From Sulfuricaulis limicola (GTDB lineage: Bacteria > Pseudomonadota > Gammaproteobacteria > Acidiferrobacterales > Sulfurifustaceae), in contig NZ_AP014879.1 of assembly GCF_002355735.1 (NCBI RefSeq), forward strand, positions 2,232,001 to 2,296,000: a DNA stretch of 64,000 nt, in the 5' to 3' direction. The stretch's first letter is position 1, and each line of letters opens with the position of its first letter. A model generated the notes under the pieces. The model saw only the letters and a program-made list of their open reading frames with translations, had not been told where the DNA came from and searched no databases. A program made the translations under genes and the position numbers. Positions 9,387 to 19,815 of this stretch are shown here, piece by piece.

Positions 9387-9638
9387 TCAGCTCTTCTGTT
9401 TCTTCTTGGAGGTGACTTCCGCGTCGATCACGCGGCCGGAGTCGTTCTTGATCTTCCTGGCTTCATCGCCCTCGCCGGGCTCCGGCGAGTCAGGTTCGGC
9501 GCCTTCCTTCATCGCCTGCTTGAAACTCTTGATGGCGCCGCCGAGGTCGCCGCCGAGATTACGCAGCTTCTTGGTGCCGAAAATCAGCAACACGATGATC
9601 AGTACGACTATCCAGTGCCAGATGCTGAAAGTACCCAT
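9387..9638 (-). CDS. tatA: Sec-independent protein translocase pore subunit TatA
   Basis: 83 residues from the ATG at 9638, with GGAG upstream; longer upstream starts only add non-coding-looking residues. One membrane helix ([15 protein letters not shown]) is followed by [20 protein letters not shown], the canonical TatA hinge and amphipathic helix, then an acidic and a basic tail. It oligomerises to form the transport channel. 68 bases from hisE. Confidence 0.96.
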   Translation of the reverse strand: MGTFSIWHWIVVLIIVLLIFGTKKLRNLGGDLGGAIKSFKQAMKEGAEPDSPEPGEGDEARKIKNDSGRVIDAEVTSKKKQKS

Positions 9639-9706
9639 GCTGTTTCTCCAGAAAATTCCGTTCGTGACTTGCCAATGCCCGTGCGGCCGGCGCAACCGCC
9701 GCCGTC

Positions 9707-10030
9707 CTACTTATGTCCCTGGCGCGAGGCCTTCTCGTCCAGACCAGACACGCCGAAGCGCCGGTCCAGCTCAGTCAGGATATCATCCGGCTTCAGTCCC
9801 GTCTGTGCAAGCATAATCAGCGTGTGAAACCACAGGTCGGCGGTCTCGTGAATGATTTTCGCGCGCTCGCCGCTCTTGGCGGCGAGCACGGTCTCGGTCG
9901 CTTCCTCGCCGACCTTCTTGAGGATGGCATCCAGCCCCTTGGCGTACAGACCGGCGACATACGAGCTCTGTGGATCGGCGCCCTTGCGCGCCTCCAGCAC
10001 CGCGGCCAGTTTCTTCAGGACGTCGGACAT
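9707..10030 (-). CDS. hisE: Phosphoribosyl-ATP pyrophosphatase
   Basis: 107 residues, all-alpha MazG-like pyrophosphatase for the second step of histidine synthesis. The conserved acidic residues lie in [14 protein letters not shown] and [14 protein letters not shown]. The ATG at 10030 has AGGAAATGAC upstream and falls one base after the hisI stop; an upstream start would overlap hisI. HisE and HisI are separate proteins here, as in many proteobacteria other than the enterics. Confidence 0.96.
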   Translation of the reverse strand: MSDVLKKLAAVLEARKGADPQSSYVAGLYAKGLDAILKKVGEEATETVLAAKSGERAKIIHETADLWFHTLIMLAQTGLKPDDILTELDRRFGVSGLDEKASRQGHK

Positions 10031-10031
10031 G

Positions 10032-10424
10032 TCATTTCCTGCCGTAGATTTCCTGTTCACTTTTTATCACGGGCTCGACCGTCACCCAGCGCCCGTCCTG
10101 CAACTGCTGGTAAAAACAGCGCTCGCGCCCGGTATGACAGGCGATGCCGCCCTTTTGCTCCACGATCAGCAACACGGCGTCGTTGTCGCAGTCGAGGCGG
10201 ATGTCCTTGATTGCCTGCACATGCCCCGACTCCTCGCCCTTGCGCCACAGTTTCCTGCGCGAGCGCGACCAGTACACCGCGCGCTGCTCCCGGGCCGTCG
10301 CCGCCAGCGCCTCGCGATTCATCCATGCCAGCGTCAGCACCTTGCCGCTGCCGGCCTCCTGCGCAACGACGGGGACCAGGCCTTCGGCATTCCACTTTAC
10401 GGCATCGAGCCATGATTCACTCAT
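10032..10424 (-). CDS. hisI: Phosphoribosyl-AMP cyclohydrolase
   Basis: 130 residues, third step of histidine synthesis. The metal-binding residues are visible in [13 protein letters not shown] and the Cys pair in [14 protein letters not shown]; the substrate loop is [16 protein letters not shown]. Overall length is that of the stand-alone enzyme. 51 bases from hisF, one base from hisE. Confidence 0.97.
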   Translation of the reverse strand: MSESWLDAVKWNAEGLVPVVAQEAGSGKVLTLAWMNREALAATAREQRAVYWSRSRRKLWRKGEESGHVQAIKDIRLDCDNDAVLLIVEQKGGIACHTGRERCFYQQLQDGRWVTVEPVIKSEQEIYGRK

Positions 10425-10475
10425 GGCGGAATAATAACAGGAATTGGGTGCGCCTATGCGCGGAGGGGGTTGTGG

Positions 10476-11237
10476 CTACAGCCTTACTTCAATGCCGGCC
10501 TCAGCCATGCGCTGCTTGGCCTGCGCGACGGTGTATTCCCCGAAGTGGAAAATGCTGGCGGCCAGCACAGCATCGGCATGGCCCTGGGTGATGCCCGCCA
10601 CCAGATGATCGAGATTGCCGACGCCGCCGGAGGCGATCACGGGGATGCTGACAGCGTCGCACACGGCGCGCGTCAATCCAAGGTCGAACCCGTCCCGGGT
10701 GCCGTCACGATCCATGCTGGTCAGCAAAATTTCACCGGCGCCGTATTCCGTCATTTTCCGGGCCCAGGCCAGCGCATCGAGGCCGGTGGCCTTGCGCCCG
10801 CCATGGGTGAACACCTCCCACCGGCCCGGCCCGACCTGTTTGGCGTCGATCGCCACGACGATGCACTGCGAACCGAAATGACCGGAGGCTTCCCGGACGA
10901 ACTCGGGTCGGGACACCGCCGCGGTATTGATCGACACTTTGTCGGCGCCGGCATTGAGCATGCGGCGCACGTCCTCGACCTTGCGGATGCCGCCACCGAC
11001 GGTGAGCGGAATGAAAACCTGACTGGCCATGGCTTCGACCACGTGCACCATGGTCTCGCGGTTGGAGGACGAGGCGGTGATATCAAGGAAGGTGATCTCG
11101 TCCGCGCCTTGCTCGTCGTAACGACGCGCGATCTCGACTGGATCGCCGGCATCGCGGATTTCGACGAACTTCACGCCCTTGACGACGCGACCGTTGTCCA
11201 CGTCGAGGCAGGGAATGATGCGTTTGGCGAGGCCCAT
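10476..11237 (-). CDS. hisF: Imidazole glycerol phosphate synthase, cyclase subunit
   Basis: 253 residues, TIM barrel. N-terminal [19 protein letters not shown] carries the first catalytic Asp (Asp11), and the second lies in [10 protein letters not shown] (Asp130 region). Phosphate-binding glycine motifs ASGGVGN and VGGGIRK are present. It pairs with HisH. Preceded on the minus strand by a palindromic repeat (11253-11336) that separates it from hisA; no strong ribosome binding site is visible before its ATG. Confidence 0.98.
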   Translation of the reverse strand: MGLAKRIIPCLDVDNGRVVKGVKFVEIRDAGDPVEIARRYDEQGADEITFLDITASSSNRETMVHVVEAMASQVFIPLTVGGGIRKVEDVRRMLNAGADKVSINTAAVSRPEFVREASGHFGSQCIVVAIDAKQVGPGRWEVFTHGGRKATGLDALAWARKMTEYGAGEILLTSMDRDGTRDGFDLGLTRAVCDAVSIPVIASGGVGNLDHLVAGITQGHADAVLAASIFHFGEYTVAQAKQRMAEAGIEVRL

Positions 11238-11252
11238 GAGAAAAATTGAATG

Positions 11253-11336
11253 GACAGGATTTACAAGATTAACAGGATTAGAAAATTAAAATAAAGGAAT
11301 TCCAGATTTAATCCTGTGAATCCTGTTAATCCTGTC
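11253..11336. repeat. Palindromic intergenic repeat, family A, copy 1
   Basis: Left arm is a degenerate tandem of ACAGGATTTACAAGATTA units (11253-11280); right arm (11309-11336) is its inverted counterpart built of TAATCCTGTGAATCCTG units, with an AT-rich centre. It fills the hisF-hisA gap and its outer edge provides the C of the hisA stop codon. A second copy is at 20741-20828. In mRNA it could form a long hairpin. Confidence 0.85.
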
Positions 11337-12079
11337 TATTTTGTTTTTGTCATCTCGTCCGCGAGCTTCTGGGCCGCGGCGAAATCGAGCGTGCCTTCAT
11401 AGATGGCGCGTCCGGTGATGGCGCCGACGATGCCGGCCTCGCCGACCTCGCACAGCCTGCGGATATCGTCAATGTTGGTGATGCCGCCGGAGGCAATGAC
11501 CGGGATGGAGATCGCATTCGCCAGTTTTACGGTGGCCTCGATGTTGACGCCGGTCATCATGCCGTCGCGGCCGATGTCGGTGTAGATGATGGCCTCGACA
11601 CCGTCGTCCTGGAATTTCTTCGCCAGGTCCACCACGTCGTGGCCTGACAGCTTGGACCAGCCGTCGATGGCGACCTTGCTGTCTTTGGCGTCGAGCCCGA
11701 CGATGATGTGGCCGGGAAATTCCGTGCATACATCGCTCACGAAATGCGGCGCGTTCACCGCCTTGGTGCCCAGGATCACGTAGCGCACGCCCATGTCGAG
11801 ATAAGCCTGGATCGTGTCCTCGTCACGGATGCCGCCGCCCACCTGCACCGGCATCTCCGGGAAGGCGGACAGGATGGCCTGGATGGCCGCGGCGTTCACC
11901 GGTTTGCCGGCCACCGCGCCATTGAGATCGACGATGTGCAGACGTCGCGCGCCGGCTTCCACCCAGCGCCTGGCCATCGCCACCGGGTCGTCGGAAAAAA
12001 CCGTTGCATCGTTCATGCGCCCCTGACGCAGGCGCACGCATTTACCGTCTTTGATGTCGATCGCGGGGATTACGAGCAT
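11336..12079 (-). CDS. hisA: Phosphoribosylformimino-AICAR ribotide isomerase
   Basis: 247 residues, TIM barrel paralogous to HisF. N-terminal [18 protein letters not shown] has the catalytic Asp at position 8; the second is in [12 protein letters not shown]. Phosphate loops GGGIRD and ASGGITN are visible. The stop codon TAG lies at the edge of a palindromic repeat that reaches to hisF; upstream another palindromic repeat separates it from hisH. Confidence 0.98.
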   Translation of the reverse strand: MLVIPAIDIKDGKCVRLRQGRMNDATVFSDDPVAMARRWVEAGARRLHIVDLNGAVAGKPVNAAAIQAILSAFPEMPVQVGGGIRDEDTIQAYLDMGVRYVILGTKAVNAPHFVSDVCTEFPGHIIVGLDAKDSKVAIDGWSKLSGHDVVDLAKKFQDDGVEAIIYTDIGRDGMMTGVNIEATVKLANAISIPVIASGGITNIDDIRRLCEVGEAGIVGAITGRAIYEGTLDFAAAQKLADEMTKTK

Positions 12080-12105
12080 AGAGGATATGATTTATTCAAG
12101 AATTG

Positions 12106-12190
12106 GAAACCGCGGATGGACGCAGATATTGAAACAAACTGACATTTTGCTTCTTTTCATCTGCGTTCATCCGCGTTTATCTGCGGTTTC
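12106..12190. repeat. Palindromic intergenic repeat, family C, copy 1
   Basis: Left arm GAAACCGCGGATGGACGCAG (12106-12125) and right arm CATCTGCGTTCATCCGCG continuing to TTATCTGCGGTTTC (to 12190) are inverted degenerate tandems of a ten-base unit like AACGCAGAT. It lies between hisA and hisH, and its flank ends in AAAAATATTA. Family C also occurs at 19681-19789 between the two ABC exporter genes. Confidence 0.85.
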
Positions 12191-12201
12191 AAAAATATTA
12201 T

Positions 12202-12852
12202 TCAGGGCTTTCCGTCCCAGGACATGAAATTCTCCAGCAGGCGCAGTCCGGGGCGCTGGCTTTTTTCCGGATGAAACTGGACCGCGAAAATATTCGCATG
12301 CGCCGCGGCCGAGGTAAACCGCAATGCATACGTAGTCTCGCCGGCGATGTCGGGCGCGTCGGCCGAGTCGGCGTAATAGCTGTGCACGAAATAAAACCGC
12401 GTGTCCTGCGGTATGCCGTTCCATATCGGGTGCGGAGAGGTTTGATGCACCTGGTTCCAGCCCATGTGCGGCACTTTCAGCGGCAGTCCGGTGGCCTGGT
12501 CGGTCATTTTTTCCGCCGGGAAGCGTTTCACGGAACCCGCGAGCAGGCTCAGGCACGGCGTGCCGCCGCCCTCCTCGCTGAAATCGTACAGGGCCTGGAG
12601 ACCGAGACAGATGCCGAGAAAGGGCCTGGAGTGCATCGCTTCCAGGACTGCTTCGCGCAGGCCGCCGGATTCGAGCGCCGTCATGCAACCACCGATGGCG
12701 CCCTGGCCGGGAAACACCACGCGCGAGGCGGTGCGGATGTCCGCGGCGGAGGCCGCGAGCTGAACGCGTGCCTTCGGCGCCACGTGCTCGATCGCCTTGC
12801 ACACCGAGCGCAGATTGCCCATACCGTAATCAATGACCGCGACCGTGTTCAT
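12202..12852 (-). CDS. hisH: Imidazole glycerol phosphate synthase, glutaminase subunit
   Basis: 216 residues, class I glutamine amidotransferase. Nucleophile Cys in FLGICLGLQALY, His and Glu in VQFHPEKSQ. It supplies ammonia to HisF. I start at the ATG at 12852 (MNTVAVIDYGMGN); the reading frame could also start at a TTG at 12870 that lies inside the adjoining repeat arm, which is less likely. No clear ribosome binding site is visible because the repeat abuts the start. Confidence 0.97.
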   Translation of the reverse strand: MNTVAVIDYGMGNLRSVCKAIEHVAPKARVQLAASAADIRTASRVVFPGQGAIGGCMTALESGGLREAVLEAMHSRPFLGICLGLQALYDFSEEGGGTPCLSLLAGSVKRFPAEKMTDQATGLPLKVPHMGWNQVHQTSPHPIWNGIPQDTRFYFVHSYYADSADAPDIAGETTYALRFTSAAAHANIFAVQFHPEKSQRPGLRLLENFMSWDGKP

Positions 12853-12861
12853 ATTAATTTG

Positions 12862-12934
12862 AACCGCCAAGACGCCAAGAAAGCATATTTATCGGATCAC
12901 AAAACATCCTGGCGTCCTTGGCGCCTTGGCGGTT
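12862..12934. repeat. Palindromic intergenic repeat, family B, copy 1
   Basis: Left arm AACCGCCAAGACGCCAAGA and right arm CTGGCGTCCTTGGCGCCTTG then GCGGTT are inverted tandems of a CGCCAAGA-like unit around an AT-rich centre. It fills the hisH-hisB gap and reaches within ten bases of the hisH start. Further copies are at 14693-14773 and 38104-38165. Confidence 0.85.
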
Positions 12935-12943
12935 AATAAATTA

Positions 12944-13537
12944 TTACAAACTTCCTTTCGTCGATGGCACGACATCCGGGGCGCGCGGGTCGACTTCGAG
13001 CGCCATGCGCAGCGCCCGCCCGAAGGCCTTGAAGATGGTCTCGGCATTGTGATGCGCGTTCTTGCCGCGCAGGCAATCCACGTGCAGCGTGACCAGGGCA
13101 TGGTTGCAGAAACCCTGGAAAAACTCGTGCACCAGATCGACGTCGAATTCGCCCACACGCGCGCGCGGAAAATCGACGTGATATTCCAGACCGGGACGTC
13201 CCGAGAAGTCGACCACCACGCGCGACAGCGCCTCGTCGAGCGGCACGTAGGCGTGGCCGTAACGGCGGATGCCCTTCTTGTCTCCGGCCGCCCTGGCGAA
13301 GGCCTGGCCCAGGGTGATGCCGATGTCCTCGACGGTGTGATGCGCGTCGATGTGCAGGTCGCCCTTGGCCACCAGGGCGAAATCAATCAGACCATGCCGC
13401 GCCACCTGCTCCAGCATGTGATCGAGAAACGGCAGCCCGGTATCGATGCGGGACGTGCCAGTGCCGTCCAGGTTCACGGACAGGGTGATCTGGGTTTCCT
13501 TGGTGTTACGCGTAACTTCCGCGCGCCGGCTGGACAC
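12944..13537 (-). CDS. hisB: Imidazoleglycerol-phosphate dehydratase
   Basis: 197 residues, monofunctional enzyme without the HolPase domain of enteric HisB. The two manganese-site motifs [11 protein letters not shown] and [11 protein letters not shown] are visible, and [12 protein letters not shown] lies near the N-terminus. It starts at GTG (13537), with GGAG eight bases upstream; no ATG gives the full N-terminal strand. 59 bases downstream of hisC. Confidence 0.97.
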   Translation of the reverse strand: MSSRRAEVTRNTKETQITLSVNLDGTGTSRIDTGLPFLDHMLEQVARHGLIDFALVAKGDLHIDAHHTVEDIGITLGQAFARAAGDKKGIRRYGHAYVPLDEALSRVVVDFSGRPGLEYHVDFPRARVGEFDVDLVHEFFQGFCNHALVTLHVDCLRGKNAHHNAETIFKAFGRALRMALEVDPRAPDVVPSTKGSL

Positions 13538-13596
13538 GAAGTTTCTCCGGGGGATTCGTGATTTTTATGGTATCACACCAATAATACATAGACGAA

Positions 13597-14679
13597 TCAG
13601 AGACACGCCTCAAGCGCCTTGAGGAAAGAATCGTTCTCCTCGGGCATACCGACGGTCACGCGCAGGCAGTTCCTGAGCATGCCACCGGCCGCGTTCAGGT
13701 TCTTGATCAACACGCCGTGTGTCCGCAGGCCGGCAAATACCCGGTCTGCATCGCCCTCCACGCGGAACAGGATGAAATTGGTCCGGCTCGGCCAGGCCTG
13801 TACGCCTTTCAGGGCGTTCAGCGATTTGAAAAGCCGGTCCCGCTCGGCCCGTATCTGACGCGCCTGTTCATCCAGGAGCACGAGCTGCGCCAGCGCGAAT
13901 TCCGCGCTCGCCTGCGTCAGCACCCCGATGTTGTAGGGCAGCCTGACCTTGTTGAATTCCTCGAGCCACGGCCGCGGACCCGCGAGCGCGCCGAGACGCA
14001 GTCCGGCGAGCCCCTGCTTGGACAGGGTGCGCATCACCAGCAGATTGTCGTGCCGGCCCAGCCTGTCCATGAAGCTCTCGCCGGCGAAGGCATGATAGGC
14101 CTCGTCCAGCACCACCAACCCCGGCGCCTGTTCGATCACGCGCAGGACATCCTCGCGCGCGAACAGATTGCCGGTCGGGTTGTTCGGCCAGGCAAGAAAA
14201 ATCACCGCCGGCCGGTGCGTCTCGATCGCCTTGAGCAGGGCCGGCAGGTCGAGCGAGAAATCGGGCCGCAACGGCACGCCCGCGAATTTCATGCCGGTAA
14301 AGGTAGCGATCATGTCGTACATGACGAAGGTCGGCACCGGCGCCAGCACCACCGCACCCGGCTTCGCAACCGCCATGAGAATGATCTGAATCAGTTCGTC
14401 GGAACCGTTGCCCAGCATCAGCTCCATGCCCGGCGGCACGTCGAGCGCGGCGCGCAGCCGCTCGCGCAAGCGCCGCGCATCGGGGTCGGGATAGCGGTTG
14501 AGCGCGACCTGTTGCAGCGTGTCGAGCCATTCGCGTCTCACTGCCTCCGGCCAGGAATAGGGATTCTCCATGGCGTCGAGCTTGATGAGACCGGTGGCGT
14601 CGGGCACGTGATAGGCCTTGAGCGCCCGGATCTCCGGACGGATCAGTTGCAAGATTTTTTTCTCGATTGAATTACTCAT
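13597..14679 (-). CDS. hisC: Histidinol-phosphate aminotransferase
   Basis: 360 residues, fold-type I PLP enzyme. The PLP lysine lies in MRTLSKQGLAGLRLG, with the Asp-Glu-Ala-Tyr motif VLDEAYHAFAG and the aspartate pair region WPNNPTGNLF. The N-terminal MENPYSWP substrate-loop motif is present. Upstream on this strand a family B palindromic repeat separates it from hisD, so the operon is interrupted by a hairpin here. Confidence 0.97.
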   Translation of the reverse strand: MSNSIEKKILQLIRPEIRALKAYHVPDATGLIKLDAMENPYSWPEAVRREWLDTLQQVALNRYPDPDARRLRERLRAALDVPPGMELMLGNGSDELIQIILMAVAKPGAVVLAPVPTFVMYDMIATFTGMKFAGVPLRPDFSLDLPALLKAIETHRPAVIFLAWPNNPTGNLFAREDVLRVIEQAPGLVVLDEAYHAFAGESFMDRLGRHDNLLVMRTLSKQGLAGLRLGALAGPRPWLEEFNKVRLPYNIGVLTQASAEFALAQLVLLDEQARQIRAERDRLFKSLNALKGVQAWPSRTNFILFRVEGDADRVFAGLRTHGVLIKNLNAAGGMLRNCLRVTVGMPEENDSFLKALEACL

Positions 14680-14692
14680 CTAAAAGCATCTC

Positions 14693-14773
14693 ACCGCCAA
14701 GACGCCAAGAACGCCAAGGAAAGCGAGATTAAAAACATTTCAATCTCTTGGCGTCCTTGGCGTCTTGGCGGTT
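14693..14773. repeat. Palindromic intergenic repeat, family B, copy 2
   Basis: Left arm ACCGCCAAGACGCCAAGAAC (14693-14712) plus GCCAAGG; right arm CTTGGCGTCCTTGG then CGTCTTGGCGGTT (to 14773). The centre is AT-rich. It fills the hisC-hisD gap nearly completely. The arms are the best-matched of the three copies. Confidence 0.88.
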
Positions 14774-14777
14774 CAAA

Positions 14778-16085
14778 TTATTTTTTTATCCGGTACTCCG
14801 CCGAGCGCGCGTGCGCCGTCAGGCCCTCGCCGCGCGAGAGCACGGAGGCGGTGCGGCCGAGACTGGAGGCGCCGTCGGCCGAACACTGGATGATGCTGCT
14901 GCGTTTCTGGAAATCGTACACGCCCAGCGGCGAGGAAAAGCGCGCGGTGCCGGAGGTCGGCAGCACGTGATTCGGACCGGCGCAGTAATCGCCCACCGCC
15001 TCGGCGGTATAACGCCCGAGAAAAATCGCGCCGGCGTGGCGCACGCGCTTGGCGGCGTCTTCGGGATTTTCCAGCGACAGTTCGAGATGCTCGGGCGCGA
15101 TGCGGTTCACCAGCGCCAGCGCCTCATCGAGATTCGCGACGGTGATCAGCGCGCCGCGGGCCTCGAGCGAGGTACGGATGATGTCGCGCCGTTCCATGCC
15201 GGGCAGCAGCTTTTCGATGGCCGCGCGCACTTTCGCGGTATAGGCCGCGTCGAGGCTGATGAGAACGGATTGCGCGTCCTCGTCATGCTCCGCCTGCGAG
15301 AACAGGTCCATGGCAATCCACTCGGGATCGGTCCGGCCGTCGCACAGCACCACGATCTCGGAGGGACCGGCGATCATGTCGATGTCGACCGCGCCGAACA
15401 CCAGCCGTTTGGCCGTGGCGACGTACACGTTGCCCGGCCCGACGATCTTGTCGACCCTGGGAACGGAGGCCGTGCCATAGGCCAGCGCCGCCACCGCCTG
15501 CGCGCCGCCGATGGTGAACACCCGTTCGACGCCGCCCAGATGCGCCGCGGCCAGCACCAGCGGGTTGAGCTCGCCTGCCGGCGCCGGCACCACCATGACC
15601 AGTTCATGCACCTCGGCCACCTTGGCCGGGATCGCGTTCATAAGCACCGACGAGGGATAGGCGGCCTTGCCGCCGGGCACGTAGAGACCGACGCGCTCGA
15701 TCGGCGTCACCTGCTGCCCGAGGCGGGTGCCGTCGGGTTCGGTATAGCTCCAGGATTCGGTACGCTGGCGCTCGTGATAGGCGCGGATGCGTTCGGCGGC
15801 GTTGGCCAGCGCATCGTACTGTTCCTTGGTCAGTGCGCGCGCCGCTTCGCGCAGCTGCTGGCGCGGAATCTCGAGCTCCGCCACCGAGGTCAGCTGGCGG
15901 CGGTCGAAGCGCCGGGTGTATTCGACAAGGGCGACATCGCCGCGGGCCCGTATGTCGGCGATGATCTCCTTCACCGTGGCCTCGACTTTCGGGTCGGCCT
16001 CCGGCGTGCGGTCCAGCAGGCGCGCGAATTCGCGCTCGAAACCGGCGTCGCGCGTGCTGAACTGGCGCAGGTTGAGGGTGCTCAT
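14778..16085 (-). CDS. hisD: Histidinol dehydrogenase
   Basis: 435 residues, zinc-dependent NAD enzyme for the last two steps of histidine synthesis. Zinc and catalytic motifs are visible: [12 protein letters not shown] (Gln, His), [10 protein letters not shown] (Glu, His) and [13 protein letters not shown]. The NAD-binding region is [13 protein letters not shown]. Eight bases after hisG. Confidence 0.98.
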   Translation of the reverse strand: MSTLNLRQFSTRDAGFEREFARLLDRTPEADPKVEATVKEIIADIRARGDVALVEYTRRFDRRQLTSVAELEIPRQQLREAARALTKEQYDALANAAERIRAYHERQRTESWSYTEPDGTRLGQQVTPIERVGLYVPGGKAAYPSSVLMNAIPAKVAEVHELVMVVPAPAGELNPLVLAAAHLGGVERVFTIGGAQAVAALAYGTASVPRVDKIVGPGNVYVATAKRLVFGAVDIDMIAGPSEIVVLCDGRTDPEWIAMDLFSQAEHDEDAQSVLISLDAAYTAKVRAAIEKLLPGMERRDIIRTSLEARGALITVANLDEALALVNRIAPEHLELSLENPEDAAKRVRHAGAIFLGRYTAEAVGDYCAGPNHVLPTSGTARFSSPLGVYDFQKRSSIIQCSADGASSLGRTASVLSRGEGLTAHARSAEYRIKK

Positions 16086-16093
16086 GAGGTCGG

Positions 16094-16738
16094 TCAGGCG
16101 ACCGCCTGCTCCAGCCGGTTCACCAGGCTTTTGAGCGCCTGTTGTTTCATTTTCATCGAGGCGCGGTTGGCCACGAGCCAGGCGCTGATGTCGGCGATGT
16201 GCTCAACCTCGGCCAGGCCGTTGGCCTTGAGGGTGTTGCCGGTATCCACCAGGTCCACGATACGGTCGGACAGGCCCACAAGCGGCGCCAGCTCCATCGA
16301 ACCGTAGAGCTTGATGATGTCGGTCTGGATGCCCTTGGCGGCGAAGTGACGTTGCGTGGTTTTGACATATTTAGTGGCGATGCGCAAACGGGTCCAGCTG
16401 TCGGGATCGTCACGCGAGGCCAGGCTCTTGGGCTCGGCCACCATCATGCGGCAGCGCGCGATCTTCAAGTCCAGCAGCTCGTAGAGGCCGTCGCCCTCGT
16501 ATTCCATCAGCACATCCTTGCCGGCGATGCCCAGATCGGCGGCGCCAAACTGGACATAGGTCGGCACGTCCGCGGCGCGGATGATGGTGAGCTTCACCTC
16601 GGGCAGGTTGGTGTCGAGGATGAGCTTGCGGCTCTTGAGTGGATTCTCGGTAGGACGGATACCCGCGCGTTCAAGCAGCGGCAGACCCTCTTCCAGGATC
16701 CGCCCCTTGGACAGGGCGATATTGAGCGCGGTGGTCAT
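16094..16738 (-). CDS. hisG: ATP phosphoribosyltransferase, short form
   Basis: 214 residues, the first and feedback-controlled enzyme of histidine synthesis. Motifs: LSKGRILEE near residue 9, [14 protein letters not shown], and the PRPP-loop [16 protein letters not shown]. The C-terminal regulatory ACT-like domain of long HisG is absent, so it should act with a HisZ partner; hisZ is not in this window. Three bases after murA, so murA and his are probably cotranscribed. Confidence 0.97.
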   Translation of the reverse strand: MTTALNIALSKGRILEEGLPLLERAGIRPTENPLKSRKLILDTNLPEVKLTIIRAADVPTYVQFGAADLGIAGKDVLMEYEGDGLYELLDLKIARCRMMVAEPKSLASRDDPDSWTRLRIATKYVKTTQRHFAAKGIQTDIIKLYGSMELAPLVGLSDRIVDLVDTGNTLKANGLAEVEHIADISAWLVANRASMKMKQQALKSLVNRLEQAVA

Positions 16739-16741
16739 GGT

Positions 16742-18097
<1,356 letters not shown>

Positions 18098-18113
18098 TCA
18101 ATACGGCCGACGT

Positions 18114-18428
18114 TCAACCCGTCGCCTTGGCAACCAGCTTCTGCAGCTCGCCCTTCTGGAACAGCTCGGTCATGATATCACAGCCTCCGACCAGTTCGCC
18201 GTTGACGTACAGCTGGGGAAAGGTCGGCCAGTTCGAGTATTCCTTGAGGCCCTGGCGGATTTCCGGGTCCATCAAGATGTCGTAGCTGGTGTATTTCGCC
18301 CCGCAGGCGCCCAGCATTTGCGTCGCCTTGGCGGAAAAACCGCATTGCGGGAACTGCGGCGTGCCCTTCATGTAGAGCACGATTTTGTCGCCGGAAAGCT
18401 GCTCGCGGATTCTGTCTTGTACGTTCAT
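18114..18428 (-). CDS. grxD: Monothiol glutaredoxin (Grx4 type)
   Basis: 104 residues. The active-site motif CGFS (in FPQCGFSAK, preceded by YMKGTP) and the glutathione-binding WPTFPQLYVNGELVGGCDI mark the class that coordinates a bridging [2Fe-2S] cluster and acts in cluster transfer. The ATG at 18428 has GAGGA upstream. It overlaps no gene but sits 51 bases from the bolA stop; GrxD and BolA proteins form heterodimers, so the pairing is functional. Confidence 0.95.
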   Translation of the reverse strand: MNVQDRIREQLSGDKIVLYMKGTPQFPQCGFSAKATQMLGACGAKYTSYDILMDPEIRQGLKEYSNWPTFPQLYVNGELVGGCDIMTELFQKGELQKLVAKATG

Positions 18429-18478
18429 GCCGTCCTCTTGTCGCTTCAGTGAAAGGGATGCTGCCGGTCGGGCCTGCG

Positions 18479-18703
18479 TCATTCGCCGGGCGTCAGGGTA
18501 CGCAGGGATAGCGCGTGAATCTCGTTGCCCATTTTGCCGCCCAGCGTGCGGTAAACAATCTGGTGTTGCTGCAGCATGCTTTTGCCGGCGAATTCGCTGG
18601 CGACCACCTCGGCCTCGAAGTGATGGCCGTCGCCGGTCACCGATACGCGCGCGCCCGGCAGGCCGCGCTCGATCATCTGCTTGATTTCTTCCGGTTGCAT
18701 CAT
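18479..18703 (-). CDS. BolA/IbaG family protein
   Basis: 74 residues. Class II KH-like fold: helix QPEEIKQMIERGLPGARVSV, GDGHHFEAEVVASEFAGKS with the conserved His-Phe, and LLQQHQIVYRTLG-type helix, then EIHALSLRT. The size and sequence match the short IbaG/YrbA branch more than full BolA. It partners GrxD in [2Fe-2S] binding. First gene of bolA-grxD; 50 bases upstream lies a perfect CCCTTAAGGG palindrome (18749-18758). Confidence 0.93.
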   Translation of the reverse strand: MMQPEEIKQMIERGLPGARVSVTGDGHHFEAEVVASEFAGKSMLQQHQIVYRTLGGKMGNEIHALSLRTLTPGE

Positions 18704-18908
18704 TGCTGCCTCATTATGCGGCCGCTCCCGGCCATTTCAAGAGATATACCCTTAAGGGATAGGAAACCGCGGCGTGATGCGCCGGCCCGGCCCCGTTGAT
18801 CATATATATGAGAGAAGGAACGTGCGCAACCGGCGGGTCTCCCTTCATGGACCGGTCAGTGCCGGCTCGGTTCCCGGCGGCCGCATGACGCTCCCCGACG
18901 GCAGGGTT
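18704..18908. other. Gene-free gap between yadH-like gene and bolA
   Basis: 205 bases with no credible ORF. The only notable sequence is the 10-bp palindrome CCCTTAAGGG at 18749-18758, placed where a promoter or operator for bolA-grxD would lie. Confidence 0.4.
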
Positions 18909-19670
18909 TCAGTCGCGCAGCTTGTAACCGCTCCCGAGCAACAGCAGCGTGACGCTGGACAGAACCGCCAGGAACAGCGCCACGATCACGAGGCTGTGGG
19001 ACGGCACGACGTCGGACACGCCGAAGAAACCGTAACGGAAGCCGTCGATCATGTAGAAAAACGGGTTGAAATGCGACAGCTTCTGCCAGAACACCGGCAG
19101 TGAATGGATCGAGTAGAACACTCCGGAAAGGAACGACAGGGGCAGGATGATGAAATTCTGGAACCCGGCCAGCTGATCGAACTTCTCGGCCCAGACGCCG
19201 GCGATGACGCCGAGAGCACCCAGGCTGGCGCTGCTCAGCAGCATGAACAGCAGGATGAAACCCGGGTGCTTGACAGGCACGGCCGTGAAAACCAGCGCCA
19301 CCAGATACACCCCCACACCCACCAGCACCGCGCGCACTACCGCCGCCAGCACAAACGCCAGAAAAAATTCCAGGTGCGACAGCGGCGTGAGCAGCATGAA
19401 CACGATATTGCCCGTGACCTTGGACTGAATCAGGCTCGAGGAGCTGTTGGCGAAGGCGTTCTGTATCACCGACATCATGACGAGACCGGGGATCAGGAAC
19501 ATGGTGTAGCTCACGCCGGGAAAGGCCTGCACCCGCCCCTCGAACACCTGCCCGAACACCAGCAGGTACAGCAGCGCCGTGATGACCGGGGCGATCAGGG
19601 TCTGCAGCAGCACCTTGCCGAAGCGCAGCACTTCCTTGTAAAAAAGGGTATAGAACCCGATCAGATTCAT
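18909..19670 (-). CDS. ABC-2 type transporter permease (YadH-like)
   Basis: 253 residues with six hydrophobic segments: FYTLFYKEVLRFGK start, then ALLYLLVFGQVFEG, GLVMMSVIQNAFANS, LAFVLAAVVRAVLVGVGVYL, LSSASLGALGVIAGVWAEKFDQ, and a C-terminal helix. The NodJ/YadH signature around VWAEKFDQLAGFQNFIILPLSFLSGVFYS is clear. With the upstream ATPase it makes an exporter of unknown substrate. The pair is separated by a family C palindromic repeat. Confidence 0.93.
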   Translation of the reverse strand: MNLIGFYTLFYKEVLRFGKVLLQTLIAPVITALLYLLVFGQVFEGRVQAFPGVSYTMFLIPGLVMMSVIQNAFANSSSSLIQSKVTGNIVFMLLTPLSHLEFFLAFVLAAVVRAVLVGVGVYLVALVFTAVPVKHPGFILLFMLLSSASLGALGVIAGVWAEKFDQLAGFQNFIILPLSFLSGVFYSIHSLPVFWQKLSHFNPFFYMIDGFRYGFFGVSDVVPSHSLVIVALFLAVLSSVTLLLLGSGYKLRD

Positions 19671-19680
19671 ATTAATTATG

Positions 19681-19789
19681 GAACCACAGATAAACGCGGA
19701 TTTATATTAAGATGAACGCAGATAAAACAAGAATTGATATGAGCTAATCCGCGTTTATCTCTTTTTTCATCTGCGTTCATCAGCGTTTC
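19681..19789. repeat. Palindromic intergenic repeat, family C, copy 2
   Basis: Left arm has GAACCACAGATAAACGCGGA and GATGAACGCAGATAAAAC; right arm has AATCCGCGTTTATCTC and CATCTGCGTTCATCAGCG, inverted to the left. Longer and more degenerate than copy 1, with the same TTCAAAAATATTA flank. It lies in the gap between the ABC ATPase and permease genes. Confidence 0.82.
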
Positions 19790-19815
19790 AAAAATATTAA
19801 ATGCAATAATCACGT

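Noticed and set aside
14693-14773. Repeated CGCCAAGA units as a possible CRISPR fragment
   Set aside because: Units are adjacent, inverted between arms, and have no spacers.
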